A stretch of 64,000 bases of DNA, taken from positions 124,001-188,000 of the forward strand of contig NZ_JAPRAQ010000012.1 of NCBI RefSeq assembly GCF_029989365.1, written 5' to 3'. The position numbers and the translations under genes were made by a program. This document shows, piece by piece, positions 51,913 to 60,273 of this stretch; the stretch's first letter is position 1; each line of letters opens with the position of its first letter. The notes under the pieces are model-generated. The model was not told where the DNA came from. It ran no database searches and saw only the letters and a program-made list of their open reading frames with translations. The DNA is from Bradyrhizobium sp. Arg816. Lineage in GTDB: Bacteria > Pseudomonadota > Alphaproteobacteria > Rhizobiales > Xanthobacteraceae.

Positions 51913-52980
51913 ATGATGATGCTTCGACAGATTGCGGATGCTCTCTCGAACCACTCGCGTCGCTGTATTCGGGCGCTTCCGGTCGGCGCGTTGCTCCTGT
52001 CGATGCTCACCGCTGCGGGTGTCACAGTCTGCCGGGCCGAGAGTCCGAGTGGAGAGCCGATTGGAATCCTGTTGGCCGCAGGCGATATCACCGGTTGCCA
52101 CCAGACCGGAAACAAACATGCGGAGGTGGCGGCGCAGATCCAGAAAGAGATCGACGCCGCCAACCAGGTTCCGGTTGGCATTCTGGCTCTGGGCGATCTG
52201 GCCTATGCGAATTATAGAAACCAGAAGCCGCAGCCGGGGACGTATGGGCCTTGCTTCGACAAATTCGCCGCGACATGGGGCGTGCACAAGGATCGCATCT
52301 TTCCCGTACCCGGCAACCATGACTATTCCGACGATATTACACCCAACAAGAAGCTTACGCCGGCAAAGCACTATCGGGACTATTTCGGACAGCGCATCGC
52401 CGAATTGAAGAGTGCGACGGGCATTTCATCTGGACCGCAAGACAAGAGGCTCAGCTTCGCCACGCGCTTTCCCGACAAGGAGGGGTGGCTGCTTGCCGGG
52501 TTGAATTTCTACGGCAGCGACGTCGATTCGAAGACATGGCTTAAGGAGCAACTCTCGGCATCGACGGCACGATGCGTTTTGGTTTTTACGCATCCTTTCT
52601 TCATCAGTTCAGGCGAGCACGGGCAGGGCGAAGCCTACACGCCGATAGCGAAGCTGATGCCCATCCTCTATGCGCAAGGCGCTACCGTCCTGGTATCCGG
52701 TCACGACCATCACTTGGAGCAGTTTCCGAAGGTCGATGGTGCCGGGAAGCGGGATGAGGCGAAAGGCGTGCGGCCGTTTGTGGTCGGCACCGGCGGTGCG
52801 ACGCTGTACTCAACATACATCAAGCATCCACTGAGCGAGCGCTTTGCCAACAAGAGCAGGGGCTTTCTGAAGCTCACCCTTTATCGCGACGGTTACAAAT
52901 GGTCGTTCGTCGCTGTTGACGGACCGTCGGTCGAGCTGCCTGTCGGCGAAGAGAGCTGCAATCGCAAGTCACCGGCCTGA
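51913..52980 (+). CDS. Metallophosphatase (calcineurin-like), secreted
   Basis: 355 aa from the ATG cluster at 51913/51916/51919; the GGAG at 51909-51912 fits best with the third. A hydrophobic signal segment (LPVGALLLSMLTAAGVTVCRA) ends near residue 40. Metal motifs: AAGDITGC, LALGDLAY, VPGNHDY and SGHDHHLEQ. It resembles purple-acid/metallophosphoesterase proteins. Codon use is less GC-biased than that of neighbours (for example AATTATAGAAAC), hinting at recent acquisition. Confidence 0.85.
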   Translation: MMMLRQIADALSNHSRRCIRALPVGALLLSMLTAAGVTVCRAESPSGEPIGILLAAGDITGCHQTGNKHAEVAAQIQKEIDAANQVPVGILALGDLAYANYRNQKPQPGTYGPCFDKFAATWGVHKDRIFPVPGNHDYSDDITPNKKLTPAKHYRDYFGQRIAELKSATGISSGPQDKRLSFATRFPDKEGWLLAGLNFYGSDVDSKTWLKEQLSASTARCVLVFTHPFFISSGEHGQGEAYTPIAKLMPILYAQGATVLVSGHDHHLEQFPKVDGAGKRDEAKGVRPFVVGTGGATLYSTYIKHPLSERFANKSRGFLKLTLYRDGYKWSFVAVDGPSVELPVGEESCNRKSPA

Positions 52981-53177
52981 TCCCACGGGTTGCTCATTGG
53001 AGCGGCTTGGGCGGAGCTGCGCGCATTGCAGTCACGAATTCATTTGAAGTACATCTGCAAAAGTGCGTGGGGCGGTCGCGCAGCCTTGACGTCGGTGCCA
53101 ATCGACGGCCGCCGCGTTGTGCCTTATGCTGACGCCCACTCCGTCCATCTCACGCAAAGTCAACAATCACAACAATC

Positions 53178-54077
53178 ATGATGTACCTGGAAACGCCGCC
53201 GCGCTTGATCGAAACCAAGATCTTCTCCGCCATGCCCGACCAATTCCGCCGCAAGGGCGTGCGGACCGATTGGGCCGAGGCCAACCGGCCGGGTGTGCCG
53301 ACCGATAGTTTCATCGAAGGGCCGTCGTTCGACAAAGACGGCAACCTCTATATCGTCGACATTCCCTTCGGCCGCATCTTCCGCATCGCGCCTGATGGCG
53401 CGTGGTCGCTCGTGATCGAGTACGACGGTTGGCCGAACGGATTGAAGATTGCCACCGACGGCCGCATCCTCGTGGCCGACTATATGCACGGCATCATGGA
53501 GCTCGACGCCGGGGCAGGGCGCATCAGGCCCATCCTGACCGCGCGCAATTCAGAATCGTTCCGTGGCTGCAACGATCTGCATCTCGCCTCCAACGGAGAC
53601 ATCTTGTTCACCGATCAGGGCCAGACCGGCCTGCACGACGCAAGCGGTCGTGTCTATCGCCTGACGCCGAGCGGCCGGCTCGATTGCCTGCTCGACACCG
53701 GCATCAGCCCGAACGGCCTGGTGCTCGACCCCAGCGAAACCGTGCTGTTCGTCGCCATGACGCGCGACAACGCGGTGTGGCGGTTGCCGTTCATGAAGGA
53801 CGGCAGCGTGTCGAAGGTCGGCCGCTTCTGCTCGCTGTTCGGCACCAGCGGACCTGATGGCATGACCATGGACGCGGCCGGTCGCCTGTTCGTCGGCCAC
53901 GCCTCGCTCGGCCACGTCTTCGTGTTCGCACCGAACGGGGAGTTGATCGCGCAGATCAAGTCGTGCGCGGGTCCGAGCTGCACCAATGTCGCCATCGGTG
54001 GCGTCAAGAAAGATCGGCTCTATATCACGGAGTCCGGGACCGGCAGCGTGCTGGTCGCGGATATCAGTGGCCTATAG
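53178..54077 (+). CDS. SMP-30/gluconolactonase/LRE family protein
   Basis: 299 aa six-bladed beta-propeller. Signature pieces: FIEGPSFDKDGNLYIVDIPF, GWPNGLKIATDGRILVADY, RGCNDLHLASNGDILFTD and GISPNGLVLDPSETVLFVAM. These hold the metal-binding Glu, Asn and Asp residues of lactonases. It likely hydrolyses a sugar lactone. The aldo/keto reductase gene starts 19 bases after its stop, so a shared sugar pathway is plausible. Confidence 0.9.
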   Translation: MMYLETPPRLIETKIFSAMPDQFRRKGVRTDWAEANRPGVPTDSFIEGPSFDKDGNLYIVDIPFGRIFRIAPDGAWSLVIEYDGWPNGLKIATDGRILVADYMHGIMELDAGAGRIRPILTARNSESFRGCNDLHLASNGDILFTDQGQTGLHDASGRVYRLTPSGRLDCLLDTGISPNGLVLDPSETVLFVAMTRDNAVWRLPFMKDGSVSKVGRFCSLFGTSGPDGMTMDAAGRLFVGHASLGHVFVFAPNGELIAQIKSCAGPSCTNVAIGGVKKDRLYITESGTGSVLVADISGL

Positions 54078-54096
54078 AGCATCTGAAGGAACGAAC

Positions 54097-54936
54097 ATGA
54101 ACACGAAACCCTTCGGCAAGACCGGCGCCAACGTCTCTGTCATCGGGCAGGGCACCTGGTATCTCGACCACGGCGACCGCAAGCGCGCGGTCGCGGCGCT
54201 TCAGCGCGGGCTCGATCTCGGCATGACCCACATCGACACCGCCGAGATGTACGGCGATGCCGAGCTCGTTATCGCGGATGCAATCGCAGGCCGCCGCGAT
54301 GAAGTGTTCCTGGTTTCAAAGGTGCTGCCGAGCAACGCCTCGCGCGGCGGCACCATCACGGCCTGTGAGCGCTCTCTGAAGCGGCTGAAGACCGATCGTC
54401 TCGACTGCTATCTGCTGCACTGGCGCGGTTCCTATCCGCTCGAAGACACGGTCGCCGCATTCGAGGAGTTGGTGAAGGCCGGCAAGATCAAATCCTGGGG
54501 CGTCTCCAATTTCGACGCCGACGATCTCGACGAGATTCTCGACGTCTCCGGCGAAGGCCGCATCGCCTGCAATCAGGTGCTCTATCATCTGAAGGAGCGC
54601 GCGATCGAGCATGCGGTGATCCCGTGGTGCGAGAAACATGGCGTCGCTGTCGTCGCATACTCTCCGTTCGGCCACGACGATTTTCCCGCAAGCAACAGCA
54701 AGGGAGGTGCGGTGCTGGCACGCATCGCGGAGGCGCGTCGTGTGACACCGCGTCAGGTCGCGCTGAGCTTCCTCACCCGTGCGACTACGGTGTTCGCGAT
54801 CCCGAAGGCCTCGTCCGCGGAACATGCCGGCGAGAATGCGGCGGCGGGCGATCTCGTGCTGACGAAAGAAGAGATTTCGGCGCTCGATGCGGCGTTTCCG
54901 CGCGGTCCGAAGCCGCGCAGCCTGCCCATGCTGTAG
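54097..54936 (+). CDS. Aldo/keto reductase
   Basis: 279 aa from the ATG at 54097 (AAGGAACG upstream). Active site Asp-Tyr-Lys-His set: DTAEMYGDAE (Asp, Tyr), VSKVLPSNAS (Lys) and LLHWRG (His). NADPH-binding region VFAIPKASSAEHAGENA. It belongs to the AKR5-like group. Linked with the upstream lactonase-type gene. Confidence 0.9.
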   Translation: MNTKPFGKTGANVSVIGQGTWYLDHGDRKRAVAALQRGLDLGMTHIDTAEMYGDAELVIADAIAGRRDEVFLVSKVLPSNASRGGTITACERSLKRLKTDRLDCYLLHWRGSYPLEDTVAAFEELVKAGKIKSWGVSNFDADDLDEILDVSGEGRIACNQVLYHLKERAIEHAVIPWCEKHGVAVVAYSPFGHDDFPASNSKGGAVLARIAEARRVTPRQVALSFLTRATTVFAIPKASSAEHAGENAAAGDLVLTKEEISALDAAFPRGPKPRSLPML

Positions 54937-55124
54937 TGCACAAGCGCCTATTATTAATGGAGTATTGACGCGCGGGGTCGTCAGCGCATATCGGCATCCT
55001 GTTTTCGGAAGTTGTGAAAGCAGCGCATTTGTCGTTTTTTACGATCGTTCCCGAATCGTCGTTTTCCCAGGTTCCAGCCGTGACACCGCCGCCCGCCGTA
55101 GCCGCAAGGCTCGACAGTATTCCC

Positions 55125-56066
55125 ATGCCCGTGCCGGAGAAGAAGCAGGAGGCTCGCCGCGCGCCTGCGCGCGTCGATCATCCCTTCAAGGGCATCGCGC
55201 TGGTGCTGCTGTCGACGGTGTTCCTCGGCTGCTCCGACGTCACCGCAAAATACCTGTCGACGAGCCTGCCGTCGATCGAGATCACCTGGATCCGCTTCGT
55301 CACGTTCGCGCTGATGTTCACGCCGGTGATGCTGCCGGGCTCGCCGCTGCATGCGATGCGCACCGATCGCCTCGGCCTGCAGCTGATGCGCGGCATCGCG
55401 CTGCTCGGCTCCTCGCTGTTCTTCATCACCGGTCTCCGTTTCCTCCCCATCGCGGAAGCCTCGGCCACCGGCTTCGTCTCGCCGCTGTTCGTCACCGCGC
55501 TGTCGATCATCTTCCTGAGCGAGAAGGTCGGCATGCGCCGCTGGATCGCGACCGCGATCGGTCTCATCGGCGTGATGATCATCCTGCGTCCGGGCTCCAA
55601 TGCGTTTCACGCCGCCGCGTTCTTCCCGATCATCTCGGCATTCTGCTGGGCCGCTGCGCTGATCCTGACGCGCATGATGAGCGGGCGCGAAGCCGTCCTC
55701 ACCACCATGGCCTATTCGGCGCTCACGGGCGTCGCGATCCTCAGCCTGATGGTGCCGTTCGTCTGGGTGACGCCGAGCTGGACCGCGATCGGGCTCGGCA
55801 TCGTGATCGGCGTCGCGTCCACCGTGGGCCAGTGGATCATCGTGCTGGCCTATCGCTACGGCGATGCCTCGGTGCTGGCACCGTTCTCCTACACGCAGTT
55901 GCTGTGGGTCAGCATTCTGGGCTTCTTCCTGTTCGGCGAACTGCCTGACGTCTGGACCGTCACTGGTGCTGCCTTCATCGTCGCCAGCGGTCTCTACATC
56001 GCCCATCGCGAGCGCATCCGCCGCGCCCAGCTGCTGGTGTTGGAAGAGCGTTCCCCGAACCCCTGA
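55125..56066 (+). CDS. DMT-superfamily (EamA) transporter
   Basis: 313 aa from the ATG at 55125; a GTG at 55014 would add 37 residues without membrane features. Ten membrane helices in two EamA repeats (about 25-150 and 165-300), with VFLGCSDVTAKYLSTSLPSI and the EASATGFVSPLFVTALS repeat. Substrate of this drug/metabolite exporter family cannot be told. Confidence 0.88.
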   Translation: MPVPEKKQEARRAPARVDHPFKGIALVLLSTVFLGCSDVTAKYLSTSLPSIEITWIRFVTFALMFTPVMLPGSPLHAMRTDRLGLQLMRGIALLGSSLFFITGLRFLPIAEASATGFVSPLFVTALSIIFLSEKVGMRRWIATAIGLIGVMIILRPGSNAFHAAAFFPIISAFCWAAALILTRMMSGREAVLTTMAYSALTGVAILSLMVPFVWVTPSWTAIGLGIVIGVASTVGQWIIVLAYRYGDASVLAPFSYTQLLWVSILGFFLFGELPDVWTVTGAAFIVASGLYIAHRERIRRAQLLVLEERSPNP

Positions 56067-56126
56067 CGCAAGTTCGCGCGTCGCGCTTCGTGCTATCAAC
56101 GGCGCCAACAACACGGGAGGAGCCGG

Positions 56127-57206
56127 ATGCGCGCTGCGATTTTCAGGAACGGTGAGATTGTCGTCGACCGAATGGCCGAACCGAAGCCGGGCCCCGGCCA
56201 GGTGCTGGTCAGGACGCTCGCCTGCGGCATCTGTGGCTCCGACCTGCACGCGCGCCAGCACGCGCCCCGCATGGTGGAGATGGCAAGGAAGACCGGGCGC
56301 ACACCGATGGACCTGTCGCGCGACGTCGTGTTCGGCCACGAGTTCTGCTGCGAGATCGTCGATTGCGGCCCCGGCACCGAACGCAAGCTCAAGCCGGGGA
56401 CGCATGTCTGCTCGCTGCCCGCGCTGGTGACGGCGGAGGGCATCAAGGGGATCGGCTATTCCAACGATCTTGTCGGCGGCTATGCGGAGCAGATGATTTT
56501 GAGCGAGCCGCTGTTGCTCGAAGTGCGGAACGGTCTCGCGCCGGAACATGCGGCGCTGACCGAGCCGCTCGCCGTCGGCGTCCATGCCGTGGCGAAAGCC
56601 AATATCCGGGGCGGCGAGGTGCCGCTCGTGATCGGTTGCGGCCCGGTCGGCCTCGCGGTGATCGCCGCGCTGAGGATCAAGGGCCTGCATCCGATCGTCG
56701 CGGCCGACTATTCGCCGGCGCGGCGTGCGCTGGCCGCAAAGCTGGGGGCCGATATCGTCGTCGATCCCAAGGTGACGCAGCCCTACGCGACTTGGGCCGA
56801 GCACGCGCAGATGTCGGAGGCCGAGAAGGCGGTTCGGCCGCCGTTGCAGGCCATGCTGCCGGCACTGAAGCCCGCAATCATCTTCGAATGCGTCGGCGTG
56901 CCCGGCCTGTTGCAGCAGGTGTTCGAGGGCGCCCCGCGTGATGCGCGCATCGTGGTGGTCGGTGTCTGCATGGAGACCGACAAGAGCGAACCCATGCTCG
57001 GCATCATGAAGGAGCTCAACGTCCAATATGTGCTCGGCTACACGCCCGAGGAGTTCGCGGCATCACTGCGCCTGATCGCGGAAGGGCAGGTGGATGCGGC
57101 CGCGATGGTCACCGCCGAGGTCGGCCTTGACGGCGTCGCAAAGGCGTTCGCTGATCTCGCCAATCCTGAGGCGCACACCAAGATCATCGTGCAGCCGTGG
57201 AAATAG
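56127..57206 (+). CDS. Zinc-binding dehydrogenase
   Basis: 359 aa medium-chain dehydrogenase. Catalytic zinc residues in CGICGSDLHARQHA (Cys about residue 36) and FGHEFCCEIVD; the usual structural-zinc four-Cys lobe is missing. Rossmann motif is IGCGPVGLAVIAALRIKG near residue 172. It resembles threonine/sorbitol dehydrogenase-like enzymes. Its last 23 bases overlap the end of the convergent TAXI gene. Confidence 0.88.
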   Translation: MRAAIFRNGEIVVDRMAEPKPGPGQVLVRTLACGICGSDLHARQHAPRMVEMARKTGRTPMDLSRDVVFGHEFCCEIVDCGPGTERKLKPGTHVCSLPALVTAEGIKGIGYSNDLVGGYAEQMILSEPLLLEVRNGLAPEHAALTEPLAVGVHAVAKANIRGGEVPLVIGCGPVGLAVIAALRIKGLHPIVAADYSPARRALAAKLGADIVVDPKVTQPYATWAEHAQMSEAEKAVRPPLQAMLPALKPAIIFECVGVPGLLQQVFEGAPRDARIVVVGVCMETDKSEPMLGIMKELNVQYVLGYTPEEFAASLRLIAEGQVDAAAMVTAEVGLDGVAKAFADLANPEAHTKIIVQPWK

Positions 57207-58608
57207 GGAACGGCTGAAGCACGCCGCCATCGGGTTTCGCGGCGACGTCGGCATCGCTCATCTGGGCGATCACGGCACGGCGATCGACGATCGCCTGGTG
57301 GAATTGCGCCAGCACGAGACCGAAGGCGGTGAGGTCGCCGTCTTCGATGGCGCCGTCCTCGTGACAGGCCAGCGTCTCGCGCAGGATGTCGTCGGCTGCG
57401 CTCTGCATTGCCGCGAGATCGTCGAGCGACGTCGCCTCGCGCGCGCTGGAGATCGCGTTGAGCAGGCGGTCGCGATGCAGCGCGTTCTCGCTGCGCTCCT
57501 CGCGCCGCAGATAATGCCGCAGCCATGCGGCGACCGAGCCGAGGCCGGAGAGCAGCAGCACCACGCCCCAGATGTAGTCGCTGTATTTGTCCATGAAGGT
57601 GCGTTCGTTGCCGTCGATAAAGGCGGCGGCTCCCGGATGCGCCGGCAGCGCGGCGTCCTTGTCGGTGTCAGGCTTCTGAATGTGACTGGCGCCGGGCAAG
57701 TCCTTCACGAGCGACTGACGGACCGTAAACAGCTCGCGGGTGAAGGTAGCGACCGTGTCCTCGGACAATGAAGCGGGCGCGACGATCAGATGATTGACGG
57801 CGATGGTGTCGATCTTGTCGTCCGGCCGCTGCGGCGTCGTGGAAAATGCGCTCGCGGGAATTTCCTCGGATTCGTAGAGCGGATGCCGCTCGGCGATGGC
57901 GTCGGAGACGTCGACGGACAGGAACTTGGGCTCGCCACGCAGGCGCGCGGTGGTGGCGATCGTGGTTGCGATCGCCTTGTCGTCGAGTGCGCCCACCATC
58001 ATGAAGGCGTCGAGCGTCGAGTCCTGGGTCATCTCGGAGATGCGGTCGATACTGAACTGTGCGATCGTGACCTTCTGCGGGTTGACGCCTGACTCGGCGA
58101 GGATGACACGGAGCAGATTGAGATTGGCATCGCCAAGGCCGACGACACCGATGCGGCGCCCCGTGAGGGAGGCGATCTCCATGATCTTCCTGGCGGCGCC
58201 CTTGCGCGCCGCTGGCGCCCACAACACCACGAAATTTCGCCGCAGGATCGCCACCGAATTGGTGTCGGCCGGCATGGCGAGGTCGCCGCGAGCCACCGCA
58301 AGGTCGGCCTTGCCGGCGCCGAGCAGATTGAGGCTTTGTAGCGTGCCGTCGGTCCCGATCGGTACGAGCCGCACCGCGCCACCCCTGGCGTCGAACGCCT
58401 TCGCCACCGCCGCAATCAGCGCCTGGTCGTCACTGCCGGCCGGCCCGACCGCGATGCGCAGCGTCGCCGGCTGCCAGACGCAATAGGCGAGGGCCAGAGC
58501 GACCGTGAGCACCGAGAGCACGCTTGCGAGCGCGAGCCACGGGCCAAAGCGATTGCGGCGGCGAGACGACGTGTCTCTCCTCACGCTCAGATCGCTCGGC
58601 ACGGGCAT
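57184..58608 (-). CDS. TAXI-family TRAP-type solute-binding protein, membrane anchored
   Basis: 474 aa. N-terminal helix at about 24-45 (WLALASVLSVLTVALALAYC) anchors a TAXI binding domain (about 48-330: LRIAVGPAGSDDQ, GTDGTLQSLNLLGAGKADLA, GRRIGVVGLGDANLNLLRV). A second helix (DYIWGVVLLLSGLGSVAAWL, about 343-362) leads to a roughly 110-residue cytoplasmic helical tail. No TRAP permease is nearby, so it may be a sensor-like orphan rather than a transporter part. Its end overlaps the convergent dehydrogenase gene by 23 bases. Confidence 0.85.
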   Translation of the reverse strand: MPVPSDLSVRRDTSSRRRNRFGPWLALASVLSVLTVALALAYCVWQPATLRIAVGPAGSDDQALIAAVAKAFDARGGAVRLVPIGTDGTLQSLNLLGAGKADLAVARGDLAMPADTNSVAILRRNFVVLWAPAARKGAARKIMEIASLTGRRIGVVGLGDANLNLLRVILAESGVNPQKVTIAQFSIDRISEMTQDSTLDAFMMVGALDDKAIATTIATTARLRGEPKFLSVDVSDAIAERHPLYESEEIPASAFSTTPQRPDDKIDTIAVNHLIVAPASLSEDTVATFTRELFTVRQSLVKDLPGASHIQKPDTDKDAALPAHPGAAAFIDGNERTFMDKYSDYIWGVVLLLSGLGSVAAWLRHYLRREERSENALHRDRLLNAISSAREATSLDDLAAMQSAADDILRETLACHEDGAIEDGDLTAFGLVLAQFHQAIVDRRAVIAQMSDADVAAKPDGGVLQPFPISTAAR

Positions 58609-58659
58609 CTCGCTTTCCTCATCGGCAAGCTCGCCCGACGGCAGGCGCGGCGGGTGCCG

Positions 58660-59580
58660 TCAGTATTTCGAAGGCACGTACATCTCCGGCGGAATCGGGC
58701 CGCGGTGATAGTCGGGGTTGCGCACGCGCGGCGGCAGCACTACGGGCACGCGCGCGACCTCCTGGTACGGCATCTGGCTGAGGAGATGCGCGATGCAATT
58801 GAGGCGGGCGCGCTTCTTGTCGACGGCGTCGACGATCCACCACGGCGAGTCCGGCAGATGCGTGTGCTCCAGCATCGTCTCCTTGGCCTTGGTGTACGCC
58901 TCCCAGCGGCTGCGCGCCTCGACGTCCATCGGGCTCAGCTTCCACTGCTTCAGCGGATCCCTGATACGCATGCTGAAGCGGAACTGCTGCTCGTCGTCGG
59001 TGATGGAGAACCAGTATTTGACGAGATTGATGCCGGAACGGATCAGCATCCGCTCGAACTCCGGCACCGTCTTGAAAAACTCCTGGTATTGCTCGTCGGT
59101 GCAGAAGCCCATCACGCGCTCGACGCCGGCACGGTTGTACCAGCTGCGGTCGAACAGCACCATTTCGCCGCCGGCCGGCAAATGCGCCACGTAGCGTTGG
59201 AAATACCATTGCGTGCGCTCGCGCTCGCTCGGGGCGGGGAGCGCCGCGACACGGCAGATGCGGGGATTGAGGCGCTGGGTGATGCGCTTGATGACGCCGC
59301 CCTTGCCGGCGGAGTCGCGGCCCTCGAACAGCACGACGACCTTCTTCTTCTCGCTCTGCACCCAGTCCTGGAGCTTGACCAGCTCGCCCTGGAGGCGGAG
59401 CAATTCCCGGAAATACAGCCTGCGGTCCACCGTCGGGCGGAGCGCGTCCGTCTCGTCCAGCAGCTCGTCGAGCCTGCTGTCATCGAGCTCCATCTCCAGC
59501 TCTTCGTCGAGATCGTCGGTCATTTCCCGGATGATGCGCTCGCGTTTGGCCATTTCAGGGGTGCGATCGGATGCGGTCAT
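58660..59580 (-). CDS. ppk2: Polyphosphate kinase 2
   Basis: 306 aa from the ATG at 59580 (AAGGA upstream). Walker A FEGRDSAGKGGVIKRI (about 95-110), lid region RVAALPAPSERERTQWYFQRY (in parts), Walker B VLFDRSWYNRAGVERVMGF. PPK2 uses polyphosphate to phosphorylate nucleoside diphosphates or the reverse. One-domain type. It ends 51 bases before the TAXI gene start on the same strand. Confidence 0.92.
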   Translation of the reverse strand: MTASDRTPEMAKRERIIREMTDDLDEELEMELDDSRLDELLDETDALRPTVDRRLYFRELLRLQGELVKLQDWVQSEKKKVVVLFEGRDSAGKGGVIKRITQRLNPRICRVAALPAPSERERTQWYFQRYVAHLPAGGEMVLFDRSWYNRAGVERVMGFCTDEQYQEFFKTVPEFERMLIRSGINLVKYWFSITDDEQQFRFSMRIRDPLKQWKLSPMDVEARSRWEAYTKAKETMLEHTHLPDSPWWIVDAVDKKRARLNCIAHLLSQMPYQEVARVPVVLPPRVRNPDYHRGPIPPEMYVPSKY

Positions 59581-59676
59581 GGGTCCTTCTTTCGGCAGGG
59601 TGCCTGTCGCCCGTGACCATCGGCGGGGTTTATTGCGCCCATGTGACACCGGTTCCGAAATTGCCCGGCGGGGCCG

Positions 59677-60138
59677 TCAGACCGGCAGGGCGATCGAATA
59701 TTTGACCTGGCTGAGCGCGAAGCTCGATTCGATCGAGGCAATGCCGTCGAGCCGGGTCAGCTTGGTCTTCAGGAAGGTCTCGTAGGAGGCGAGGTCGGCC
59801 GCGACGACGCGCAGGAGATAGTCGCGGTTGCCGGTCATCAGGTAGCACTCCAGCACCTCGTCCCATTTCGAGATCGCGCGCGCAAATCGGTTGAGATCCT
59901 CTTCCTTCTGCCGCGCCAGCTTGATCGAGATGAAGACGCTGACGTGCAGCCCCAGCGCCTTCTGGTCGACGGTCGCAATGTAGCGGCTGATGACCCCGCG
60001 CTCCTCCAGCAGCTTGACCCGGCGATGGCAGGGCGACACCGAGAGCCCGACCTTGTCGGCCAGTTCCTGCATGGTCAGCCGGCTGTCGTTCTGGAGCAAA
60101 GCGAGGATTTTCCGGTCGATGGCGTCGAGGTCGGGCAT
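59677..60138 (-). CDS. Lrp/AsnC-family transcriptional regulator
   Basis: 153 aa from the ATG at 60138 (MPDLDAIDRKILALLQNDSR). Winged helix at about 4-60 with LTMQELADKVGLSVSPCHRR, then a RAM effector domain (about 70-145; YLMTGNRDYLLRVVAADLAS). It is divergent from the 2-oxoacid dehydrogenase E1 gene and probably controls it in response to an amino acid. Confidence 0.92.
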   Translation of the reverse strand: MPDLDAIDRKILALLQNDSRLTMQELADKVGLSVSPCHRRVKLLEERGVISRYIATVDQKALGLHVSVFISIKLARQKEEDLNRFARAISKWDEVLECYLMTGNRDYLLRVVAADLASYETFLKTKLTRLDGIASIESSFALSQVKYSIALPV

Positions 60139-60141
60139 TGG

Positions 60142-60171
60142 AATGAAACCTGTCTGATGTGGTGTTTCATT
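60142..60171. promoter_or_regulatory. Candidate Lrp/AsnC operator
   Basis: Inverted repeat AATGAAAC (60142-60149) and GTTTCATT (60164-60171) with a 14-base spacer, beginning 4 bases upstream of the regulator ATG and 100 bases before the E1 gene. Palindromes like this are typical operators for local Lrp-type regulators, but no binding data exist here. Confidence 0.5.
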
Positions 60172-60273
60172 GGTAAAGTATCCCAATATTTGGAGGTATG
60201 GCGCGAAAAATTGAGAAGTTTGGCGCCGCCCGCAGGCGTATCATCGTGGAACCTGTTTCCGGGAGCCATTGTC

